From Komagataeibacter xylinus (GTDB lineage Bacteria > Pseudomonadota > Alphaproteobacteria > Acetobacterales > Acetobacteraceae), in the NCBI RefSeq assembly GCF_031081985.1, contig NZ_JARWSK010000003.1, positions 248,001 to 312,000 on the forward strand: a DNA stretch of 64,000 nt, written 5' to 3'. The position numbers and the translations under genes are program-made. The notes beneath the pieces were generated by a model, which searched no databases, was not told the DNA's origin, and saw nothing but the letters and a program-made list of their open reading frames with translations. Of this stretch, positions 18,449-27,205 are shown piece after piece (position 1 is the first letter of the stretch; the number at the start of each line of letters is the position of its first letter).

Positions 18449-20713
18449 TCACGAGGCCGCACGGCTGATCTTTCCTTCCTGTGTCTGTCCACTCTGGATG
18501 GTTGTGGGCTCCCTGCGCTCAACCGGTAGGGCAAGTGGTTTTCTTTTTGGACGACTATTGGCCATCATTTTGCCTTTTTTGCGGAACAGCGCCTTAATGC
18601 TGAGCAGCAGGCTCCACAGACTGCGTAGCGGTCTGTCATCCTCATAATTATTCCATTGCAGCCAGGCATCGGCCCGCCCGAACACGAAGCGGACAATATC
18701 GCGTTCCGTATCAAGGTCATTATTGTCCCATGTGAACACGGCCTTGCCATTCTTGCAGCGCAGCATGGTGGCGGGAATATCGATCTCCTCGCCATCGAGC
18801 ACGGCATGAATGCGTGTCTTGACTGGTCCTGTGCTGACATCTGGCCAGGGCATGTGGACGGCAACGCCACCCATGGAGACATCCTGGGTCATGCCCGGTG
18901 TCGCATTATGGTAGGTATTGGGCTGCCCCGCGACCGGTGCTTCATAAACCGTTACCGGGATATGCGCCTCGACACGATGGTTGTAACGGACCTGCTTGGT
19001 CTCACGCCCCACGGCAATGGCGGCAAGGAGGATGATGAGACTGATCATCGCCCAGATGCAGTTCAGCAGGTAAGCACGCTTGGCAATGCCCGCGAGCTGG
19101 TTGAAGTGGAAGGTCAGTTCGAACAGACCGATCAGCAGCCCCAACGTCATGATGCCGGCAAAAATGATGTTGGGGTAGGTCGCGCCAAGGTCGAACTCTT
19201 CCTCCTCCAGCACGCCACCCTTTTCCGTCACGTTGAACTTGCCCTTGGAGGGGAACATCAGGGTGATGATGGTTACGCGCACCAGGAACAGCGCCATGGT
19301 GGTTTCGTACACTTCACTCCAGAACGAATAGCGCCAGCCCTTGTTCACCTTGGCGGCGGTCGCGATGGAGTGGAACATGTGCGGAATGGCGTAGGCCAGC
19401 ACGGCCAGCGGCGAGGCGGCGATGATGTTCTGGCCGAAAAACAGGAACGCCAGCGGCGAGGCAAGGAAGATGACGCGCGGAATGGCGAAGAAGAACGACG
19501 TCATGGCCGAGAGATAGCACAGCCGCTGCCCAAGCTTCAGGCCGCCCCCGAGCATCGGGTTGTCCACGCGGAAGATCTGGATCATGCCGCGTGCCCAGCG
19601 CATGCGCTGGCCGATATGGGTTGTCAGTCGCTCGGTGGCCAGTCCACTGGCAACGGGAATGCGCAGGTAGGCGGTGGACCAGCCACGGCGCTGCATGCGC
19701 AGGGCGGTATGGGCATCTTCCGTCACGGTTTCAACCGCGAAGCCGCCGATCGATTCAATGGCTTCACGCCGCAGGATGGCGCACGAGCCGCAGAAGAAGG
19801 TGGCATCCCAGAAGTCGTTACCATCCTGAATGACGCCGTAGAACAGGTTGCCTTCCGGCGGGGTGCGATACCCCACGGCCAAGTTACGCTGGAACGGATC
19901 GGGGGAGTAGAAGTGATGCGGCGTCTGCATCAGGGCGATCTTGCGGTCTGCGACCATCCAGCCCATCGCGATCTGCAGGAACGCGCGTGTCGGAATATGG
20001 TCACAATCCAGGATGAGGATGTAATCGCCGCTTGTCCGCTTAATGGCGTGGTTGAGGTTACCCGCCTTGGCGTGTGAACTGTCGACGCGCCCGATGTAGA
20101 GAGCGCCGCAATCCTTGGCAAACTGTTCAAATTCGGGGCGCACACCATCATCAAGGATATAGACATTCACTTTATCGGGCGGCCAGTCGATGCCCAGCGC
20201 GCCCAGCACGGTCAGGCGCACGATGCTGAGCTGTTCATCATAGGTCGGGATGAAGATGTCGACGGTTGGCCAGTCATCAACATTGTCCGGCAGGGGCAGC
20301 GGCGCGCGATGAAGTGGCTGGATTGTCTGGAAATAGCTGAGAAACAGCATGTACAGGGCATAGAGTTCGGCCATGAGCAGGGTCACGCCCAGCCCGCCCT
20401 GAATCCATGTATCGAAGTCCAACGTTTCGGTCAGGCGCCATGTCAGGTAACGCAGGGAGACCAGCGCCGAGAGCACCTCGAGAAAGATCTGGGTGCGGCG
20501 GCTCTTGCCGCGCCCGACAATAAAAAAGACGAGCACACACACAAGTGCCACAATCAGCTGCTCATTAATGGACAGCGTGACCGTGGTTGCGGCGATAAGT
20601 GCACAAAGCCCCAGCGCTCCAACTATATAGTTGGCCCCACGCAGTGACAGTATCTTGTTGGAAAAGCGGTCTAGCCTACTCTCCGCGGGTACTGGCGACT
20701 GAACCTCTGACAT
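18449..20713 (-). CDS. bcsA: Cellulose synthase catalytic subunit BcsA (UDP-forming)
   Basis: 754 residues. This inner-membrane GT2 polymerises glucose from UDP-glucose into beta-1,4-glucan and extrudes it. All catalytic motifs are intact: DDG at 188-190, DCDH at 236-239, FFCGS at about 306-310, TED at 331-333 and QRMRW at 369-373. About eight transmembrane segments flank the catalytic domain. A C-terminal PilZ domain keeps the c-di-GMP-binding arginines (RYNHR) and the DVSMGG motif, so synthesis should be c-di-GMP activated. ATG 20713 gives the known N-terminus [14 protein letters not shown] 176-bp gap separates it from ccpAx, so it may have its own promoter. Confidence 0.98.
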
Positions 20714-20889
20714 CAATAGCTCGTCCGATAATAAATACTGGTAAAACAGGTCGTTATATATTCAAAAGAAAACCGTCAGACGCATTCGGTCCGTCATGTC
20801 GCCTTTCGGCCCGCAGCGATGCGGGGCGGGGAAAACCTTCCCCCTTCTTTCCTCTGACATGCCGGGAGCAGGTCGCCCCCGGCACGGTT

Positions 20890-21915
20890 TCAGGAGTCGC
20901 CGTTCGCGTCTTCACGCTTGCGCAACAGGGCATCGCGCAGGCTGGGCTTGGGCACCAACCGGTCCGTGGCCCGACCACCAAGGGTCATGAACACTTCGGT
21001 CAGGGTCGGGGAGTTGTCGGTCGGCACGGGGCGGCCAGCCTGACTGCCATTCGGGGAAATCTTGTCAACTTTGGTCATTGTGGTCACCTTGGAAACAGGT
21101 TTTGAAACAGGCCGGGACACCGGTGCTGACTGGAACAGCCTTGCTGCGGGCGCCCGTTCGCTTCCGGCGCCGAAAAAGAAGCCTGGTCCTGTCAAACGCT
21201 GCCCACGCTGCTGCTGGGCCTTGGGCACGGGGGCCCAGTCCTCTGCCGCAACAGGAGGCGTGGCCGACGCTGTCGTGCCAAAAGCCGGAGTCGCCGGACG
21301 CGGCGCCATGAAGGAAGACACCGCAGGCCTGGTCGGGGCTGGCGACGCTACGGGCTGCTCCTGCCTTACGGGCTGGGGCGGCACTTCAGGGGCTGGCGGC
21401 GTCACGGTGGCTGCGGGCTGCGGCGGCGCGACAGGGGGCGGGGCCGACTGTGGCGCGGGCTCATATGCCGGGGCCGCTACGGCCTCAGCATGAGCAGCCA
21501 CATAGGGTTCGGAAGCTGCAGCCGGCGCGACATAGGGTTCTGGCGCGGCCTGTTCGGGCTCTGGCTGCGCGGCATAGGTATCATGCGAGGCAGGCGTGTA
21601 CGTCGTTTCCGCGTAGTCATGCATGTGCGCTGCATCCTCGGCGGATGCAGCGGGCGCTGAGTAGGTGGAATAGGTATCATCGTAAGACGAGGCCGAATGC
21701 TGTGCCGCCTCTTCAACGGCATGCTCGGTGGCGGCGGCCTGGGTTGCAGCGGACTCGTCGTGCTGGACCACGGGCTTGGGCGGACGCTTCTGCTTGAAAG
21801 CGCGATAGTGAAAACCTGCGCTGCTGACACCATAGCCATCTGTCAGCATGCGATCGACATCCTGCTGGTTGTCGGTATTCACCGGTGCTTCCACTTCCTT
21901 TTCAGGTGTGCTCAC
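20890..21915 (-). CDS. ccpAx: Cellulose complementing protein CcpAx (BcsH)
   Basis: 341 residues. The protein is low-complexity, rich in Ala, Pro and Glu through residues 60-230, with conserved ends: MSTPEKEVEAPVNTDNQQDV and, at the C-terminus, TLTEVFMTLGGRATDRLV. CcpAx occurs only in Komagataeibacter-type cellulose producers, interacts with BcsD, and is needed for terminal-complex arrangement and normal crystallinity. Its ATG overlaps the cmcAx stop by 4 bp (ATGA). No enzymatic motif is present. The length of the Pro/Ala region varies between strains, so the size is not unusual. Confidence 0.95.
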   Translation of the reverse strand: MSTPEKEVEAPVNTDNQQDVDRMLTDGYGVSSAGFHYRAFKQKRPPKPVVQHDESAATQAAATEHAVEEAAQHSASSYDDTYSTYSAPAASAEDAAHMHDYAETTYTPASHDTYAAQPEPEQAAPEPYVAPAAASEPYVAAHAEAVAAPAYEPAPQSAPPPVAPPQPAATVTPPAPEVPPQPVRQEQPVASPAPTRPAVSSFMAPRPATPAFGTTASATPPVAAEDWAPVPKAQQQRGQRLTGPGFFFGAGSERAPAARLFQSAPVSRPVSKPVSKVTTMTKVDKISPNGSQAGRPVPTDNSPTLTEVFMTLGGRATDRLVPKPSLRDALLRKREDANGDS

Positions 21916-22988
21916 ATTCCATCTCCCTGGTTCCGGGCGATATAGGCCAACATCGTCAACGCAGCCGAATAGTAGTCGGGCGCATGATCAAGCGTGGGCA
22001 GTTCGCCGGCCGATGCAAGGCCCGTGCATGATGCCACGGCCAGATAGCCCGGCGGCGCATTATAGGGCGAACGCGAGCCGTTGGTCAGGTCGACCCAGCC
22101 CGGCAGGGCGGACGCGCCATAATGGTTCCAGAACCGGCTGAAATCCGCCTGCAGCTCCGGGGTCAGCATATGCGCCCAATACAGGTAGAGCGGCACGCGA
22201 ATCGCATCATACGAGAAGCGCGGCGGCCAGCCCTTGGCAATGGAGAAGGCATTGGTGTGCAGGTTGATCGACAGCCAGTCCGGCGGAAGCTTCCACTCAC
22301 CGAATCGCCCCTTGGCGATGATGAGCAGCCCGTCGCCCATCACCTTTGTCCACTTGGCGTCACCTGTCAGCGCGAAGGCCTGCATGAGCGAGGGCATGAC
22401 ATAATAGGACAGGTTGAGGGTGACCGTATCCTTGGTCATGAACCCGACCGCGCCGGGCAGCAGCACCGTGTAGGGGCCGACGGTCTTGGTCATGAGCTTC
22501 AGCACATCGCCATAGATGGCCATAGCGTCCTGTATATAGTCAGCGCGCTTCCAACGCTTGCCGGCCCAGGCAAGACCGAGGGCGATGAGCAGGTCGCCAT
22601 CGGTTGCGTTGTTCTTGTCGGCTACAGGCGGGTTATGCCCATCAAGGTACCGCCAGGAGAACAGGGCATCATCCTTGTGCTGCAGGTTGGTGCGCGCCCA
22701 GGTCCAGATCGCCTCGAACGCCGCCCGGTCGCCTGCGGCAGCGGAGAACAGCATGCCGTAGCCCTGCCCCTCGCTGTGGGATTCGCCGCTATTGCCCGTA
22801 TCGACAATGCGCCCGTCAGGATGAAAATACTTGGTGCGGAAAATGGTCCATTGCTGGGCGATCTGGGGGTTCATGCCAATGGCGTCATCGGCCAGTGCGC
22901 CAGAAATCATGGGAAAGCTGCCTGCCACTGCCAAGGCGGACAGAAAGGAGCGGCGCCCCATTCCGGATACACGTTCTTGCAGCTTCAT
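21912..22988 (-). CDS. cmcAx: Endo-beta-1,4-glucanase CMCax, GH8
   Basis: A GH8 cellulase of about 358 residues, the BcsZ-type accessory enzyme of cellulose synthesis. The N-terminus carries a twin-arginine-like signal (GRRSFLSALAVAG), then the mature enzyme. The general-acid glutamate lies in SHSEGQGYGM (about residue 73), followed by NNATDGDLLIALGLAW and the catalytic aspartate in PRFSYDAIRVPLY. It trims amorphous or mis-assembled glucan, and its loss disturbs ribbon formation. The start is uncertain: 23003, 22988 and 22961 are all in frame. It is translationally coupled to ccpAx by a 4-bp overlap. Confidence 0.95.
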   Translation of the reverse strand: MKLQERVSGMGRRSFLSALAVAGSFPMISGALADDAIGMNPQIAQQWTIFRTKYFHPDGRIVDTGNSGESHSEGQGYGMLFSAAAGDRAAFEAIWTWARTNLQHKDDALFSWRYLDGHNPPVADKNNATDGDLLIALGLAWAGKRWKRADYIQDAMAIYGDVLKLMTKTVGPYTVLLPGAVGFMTKDTVTLNLSYYVMPSLMQAFALTGDAKWTKVMGDGLLIIAKGRFGEWKLPPDWLSINLHTNAFSIAKGWPPRFSYDAIRVPLYLYWAHMLTPELQADFSRFWNHYGASALPGWVDLTNGSRSPYNAPPGYLAVASCTGLASAGELPTLDHAPDYYSAALTMLAYIARNQGDGM

Positions 22989-23391
22989 AAAATCCAACAG
23001 CATCTACCACCACACCCTCAAGAAGTCTGAACCCATGTCATTGCCTGGCCGAACGCATGCCGCGCTCTCGATACCCTGCCGTGCCATGACGCCTTAATCG
23101 GAAACTCCCCCATCCTGCAAGTCGAAGGCGACTATCCCGGGACAGACTTCAATTATTGAAAAGGACCATAACGTCTCTTCCCCCAACGGCGAAACCATCA
23201 CCAGCGCCACGACGAGCGACAGGGAGAGAGAAGTTGCATTTTTGTCACGCAGGAGGAAATGCCCACCCAGCAAAAACCGTTTGATGATTCCTGGAAAAAT
23301 TAAAGAAGAAAATATTGCAAATGATCGCCGTTCACTATGGGGCCATCTTTCGCAAAATTAAAAGGCGGAAAATATTTTTAAATTTCATGCC

Positions 23392-23411
23392 GCATTGATC
23401 TGGATCAATGC
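23392..23411. promoter_or_regulatory. CRP/FNR-type operator
   Basis: GCATTGAT-CTGG-ATCAATGC is a perfect 8-bp inverted repeat containing the full FNR consensus TTGAT-N4-ATCAA (23395-23408). On the minus strand a TATTTT at 23374-23369 lies at about the right distance for class II activation towards cmcAx. On the plus strand TATAAG at 23438 is slightly too far. A CRP/FNR regulator affecting this locus has been reported in K. hansenii (recalled). Confidence 0.65.
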
Positions 23412-23452
23412 TTTTTAGGGCAATGGTCATCGCAGTTTATAAGATGACTTTA

Positions 23453-23713
23453 TTATATATTAATATAAAAAAGATTGCCTTGCCATAGACAGTCTACATC
23501 CAGTGCAAAAATATTTTCCGTGATACGCGCCAGCGATTTTGCCTGAAATCGCTCGATCGCCGCACGACTTGCGTATCCGCCATTGCGCCGCCACGCGCCC
23601 GGAACACCTCCGGCAGCCGGGTAACCATCATGCCCGTACACGTACTTTGCCCCCCAGCGGTCAGGGAAACCATGCGGCGTTGAATCACCAATTGAAACCT
23701 CAAGGCAGATCAT
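23453..23713 (-). CDS. Doubtful 86-codon open frame, unknown
   Basis: The frame reads in part VSIGDSTPHGFPDRWGAKYV and then YGHDGYPAAGGVPGAWRRNG, with a more genome-like base composition in 23510-23710 than its flanks. The frame stays open upstream of the Met. I do not recognise a family. The C-terminal third is AT-rich and looks non-coding. It could be the remnant of a gene lost with the decayed locus. Confidence 0.25.
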   Translation of the reverse strand: MICLEVSIGDSTPHGFPDRWGAKYVYGHDGYPAAGGVPGAWRRNGGYASRAAIERFQAKSLARITENIFALDVDCLWQGNLFYINI

Positions 23714-23962
23714 AAAAGCAGACTGATCCGGATCCCCTGTGAATCCTGTTCCTGCCCATTAAAAAATACCGCCCGACCTGACACGAAAGCCATCGTGACT
23801 TTCCCGCAGGCACGCCTGCCGAATTCCCGCATGCGGGCCGTCAGGCAGATGCGCGTTTTGCATCTGGAATAGATATATCCCATTGACACGTTTTGCTATT
23901 TGTTAGACATTCCGTGGCAGTATCGTAATAATTTTAGATATAGAAAACAAACCGCTGTTTAA

Positions 23963-24989
23963 AATAGCAATATCGAGGCGGAGTCTATCTTCATTATCAG
24001 TTGGCACTGCTGTTATTTTAGAAACTGGGACGAATACAAAAAAAAACGTTTCCTTCTTCCTGAAGGTCGTATCTGTGATACTGGCAATAAAAACATTTCG
24101 CATAGTGCAAGGCCAAGGTTACGGGCTTTTATGTGCCCAGCACTATAACGACCGCGAGACCTTCGACCTTATCCTGAAATGGACCGATCAGTGGCTGAGC
24201 CGCCCCAGCGATGCCCTGCATTCCTGGCGTTACGTGCCGGAAGGCACAGATCATGTTGCCGAGAAGCGGTGCGCGACGGATGGCGAACTGCTCATGGGCC
24301 TTGCACTGGCACGGGCTGCCTTACGCTGGAATGACACCCACCTGCGTGAACGGTCGGTCGCCATCTATACGGACGTGCTGAAACTGCTGGTCGCACGGGC
24401 TGGCGACAAAACGATACTGCGACCGGCTGATGTCGGATTTGAAACGGGCGGCACCCATACGGTCAACCTCTCTTACTACATTTTCCCCTCGCTGCGTGCC
24501 GGGGCGCAGCTATGCCCCTCCCCCGTGTGGGATACCCTGATCCGGGATGGGGCCGAACTGATGCAACTGGCCCGGTTCGGTATGTGGAAGCTTCCCCCCG
24601 ACTGGCTGCAGATTGACAACAACTCGCTGGACATGATCCCCGCGCCCGGCTGGCCGCCCCGCTTTTCATTTGATGCGATCCGGGTGCCCCTTCATGCCTG
24701 GTGGGGCAATATCTGGGACGAGAATACCGCAGGCATCTACCATCGTTTCTGGAATGCGTGGCCCGACCATAACATTCCCGCATGGGTCGACCTGGAAACA
24801 GGGGAACGCAACAATGGCGCCACGCCCGGCGGATATATGGCCGTTGCAATCTGCACCGGTCTCGAAGGCATCGGCCCCCTGCCCCAAGGCCTGCCCGATA
24901 TTACCCCATACGATGATTATTACTCTGCTTCCTTGAAAAGGCTGGCCCATATTGCATGGGATGATCGTAATAATTCTGACCCACGGTAA
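23963..24989 (+). pseudogene. Frameshifted GH8 beta-glucanase, paralogue of cmcAx
   Basis: The main open part (24075-24989) encodes a GH8 body: CATDGELLMGLALA, then VNLSYYIFPSL, PPDWLQIDNN and the catalytic-aspartate region PRFSFDAIRVPLH, ending DDYYSASLKRLAHIAW. It clearly resembles CMCax but is diverged, so it is an old paralogue. The upstream 36 codons in another frame (NWDEYKKKRFLLPEGRICDTGN, ISHS) supply the missing N-terminal part. The two frames meet exactly at the general-acid codon, where GAA has become GCAA by one extra C at 24108. No start codon or signal peptide is visible before the stop at 23960-23962. It is the first of four broken genes in one orientation. Confidence 0.85.
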
Positions 24990-24997
24990 AATATACG

Positions 24998-26294
24998 ATG
25001 AATGAAATAACAGATATTCCTTCTGAACAACCAGGAGGATTTCGCGCCAGAATACGGCAGGCGCAGGAATATTATAGAAATAACCAGGCAAAATGCCTGC
25101 GCATCCTCAAATTTGGGGGCGCAGGCACAATCATAGTCGCAACGGGTCTGGGCTTTCTGTCGCATCAGCAACTGATCATTTCATCTGATGCCGTCGTGTC
25201 AGCGTATACAACGGATGTGCGGGCACCGATTTCCGGTCGGCTCGAGGTCGCCACGCCCTCCGTCGGTACCCATGTAAAAGAAAAAAATGGCGCTTGGCCG
25301 GATCATCAACGACCGGGCTGAACATCTGACCCTGCTGCACCTACAGCAGCAGCTCGCGCAGGTCGAGACCGACCTGCAGGCCTATCAGGCTGAAAATGCG
25401 GACCTCACCCAGATGTACGATCAACTGCACAAGCGTGGTGAGGACTACAACAAGCTTGAAGCCCAGTACCTGCGCAGCGAAGTCGAGCAGGTCCGGGCGG
25501 AACAGGGGCAACAAACAGCCCGGCACGCACTGGCATCGCGCGATCTGCAGCGCCAGCAGCAGCCCGCCCAGGAAGGCTGGCTGTCCAGCGCCTATCTGGA
25601 CAAGTATCGTACCCAGCTTTCCACTTCCAGCAACGGTGTCAGTGCCAGTAACGAACGCATCAATTACCTGACGGTCAAGGCGGCGGCGGAAAACGGCTTT
25701 CAGCTTGATAGCGGCTCGAATGACACGCCCTATTCAGCCCAGCGCGCGGATGAAGTGCATCTGCGCATTGCCGATATCGCCCGCCAGATCGCCAGCCTGA
25801 CAGCCCAGCAGCATGGCCTGGAACAGGAAGTGGCCGAAGCCCGCGTCGAAGATGCGCAACTGAGCGATACGGTGCTCCAGGCCCCCACGACCGGCATGAT
25901 CTGGAATATCCGCCATCTGGGTGATGCCCGGGTGTTCCAAGCTGAAAGTCTGTTCCAGATTGTTGATGACCACAGCCTGTTTGTGCTGGCGCTCGTGCCG
26001 CAGAACCGCATTGACACCGTGCGTGAAGGGGGTTTGGCCCATTTCCGTATTGAAGGTGGCAAGAAGGAATATACGGGTCATGTCGTATCAGTAATCGGTG
26101 ACAACATCCTCAATGCCAGCAACCAGTATGCCAGCTTCCCCACCGCATCGGCTGGCGGCAGGAACGGACTGGTCAGCATTGCCATTCAGGTACCCCAGGC
26201 GGATGCCTCCAACATGATTGGCCGGACAGCGCATGTCGTACTGCCGACAACGGACAGCTCCCCCATAAAGCGGCTTTTAACCTGGCTTTGGTAA
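24998..26294 (+). pseudogene. Frameshifted HlyD-type periplasmic adaptor (membrane fusion protein)
   Basis: The first frame (24998-25321) has a short cytoplasmic N-terminus, one transmembrane segment (about residues 38-58) and the first half of a lipoyl-like domain (TDVRAPISGRLEV). The second frame (25287-26294) continues with a long coiled coil rich in Gln/Leu (about 200 residues), the second lipoyl half (TVLQAPTTGMIWNI) and a beta-barrel domain (HVVSVIGDNI). They are split by one extra A in the A7 run at 25281-25287; with six As the reading THVKEKMALGRIIND is continuous. Such adaptors link an inner-membrane synthase or transporter to an outer-membrane channel. It starts 8 bp after the GH8 stop. 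Confidence 0.85.
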
Positions 26295-26300
26295 CGATAC

Positions 26301-27205
26301 ATGGTGATCTGGGTTCTTCTTCTATGTTGCAGCTTTTTTATCGTAAATTATGGCAATGTAGATCATATAATATACAATAAGTACTTCAGGATTGCATTTG
26401 CTGTAATTTCGTTGATTATTGGCATATGGTATCTGCACTGGCGCTACTTCGATGCCGTTCCCCATTATCATTCATGGCTTGCCCAGACCTGGGTCTATCT
26501 GTTCCTGTCTTTTGAATTCGTTGCGATATGCTCAGGCTTTCTGGGTACGATTGTACTGAGCCGGACCATCAACCGCAGCAAACAGGCTGATCGTGGCCTG
26601 CTGTCCCCCCTGCAGCATGCGCCGACGGATGTCTTCATCGCTACGTACAATGAATCGTATGATATCCTGGAGCGAAGCATTATTTCCGCCTCGTCCATCA
26701 ACCACCCTGATTTACGGGTCTGGGTGCTGGATGATGGCAACCGCGACTGGGTGCGTAAACTGGCCGAGGAAAACGGGGCTCAGTATACATTCCGTATCAA
26801 AGGCAAGCATGCAAAAGCTGGCAATGTGAATAATGGCGTGAAAATTGCACGCTCCACGGGCCGGAAACCTGATTTCATTTTGCTGCTTGATGCTGACTTC
26901 ACGGTAAAAAATAATATATTACAGCGCGTTCTGCCAATATTTGAAGAAAAAGATATTGGCATTGTCCAAACCCCTCAGCACTTCTTCAATCCCGATCCGA
27001 TACAGATCAACCTCTGTGCCATACAAGCTGGCCGGATGAGCAGCGCGTTTTTTTCAATTCCATTCTTGAATCCAAGGATGCATGGAATGCGGCGTTCTGC
27101 TGCGGCACCTCGGCAGTTTTCCGGGCTGAAGCACTGGAAAAATGCGGCGGCCTTGCCACGGCAACCGTAACAGAAGACATGCTCACCAGCTTCCTCATGG
27201 CCGCA
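26301..27205 (+). pseudogene. Truncated, frameshifted GT2 polysaccharide synthase
   Basis: It starts 6 bp after the adaptor. Two or more transmembrane segments (residues 3-15, 30-48, 62-88) precede a cellulose-synthase-like GT2 domain with VLDDGN (142-147), KGKHAKAGNVN, LLDADF (195-200) and QTPQHFFNPDPIQ. At 27021-27029 the frame shifts; the new frame continues WPDEQRVFFNSIL, AFCCGTSAVFR and TVTEDMLTSF. Everything after the TED motif is gone, including the QxxRW motif, the export helices and any regulatory domain, because the sequence passes in frame into a TolC-like protein. The product cannot be a working synthase. It is distinct from BcsA at the sequence level. Confidence 0.87.

Larger units (their letters stand above)
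23004..23962. other. AT-rich intergenic stretch between cmcAx and the decayed GH8 gene
   Basis: About 960 bp, clearly richer in A/T than the surrounding genome, with no intact gene I can recognise. It holds the CRP/FNR-type palindrome at 23392-23411, AT tracts near 23370-23390 and 23436-23470 that could contain promoter elements on either strand, a doubtful 86-codon frame (23453-23713, minus), and a TTGACA at 23883-23888 that could be the -35 box of the decayed locus. It must contain the promoter of cmcAx. I see no transposase, inverted-repeat ends or tRNA. Confidence 0.6.
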
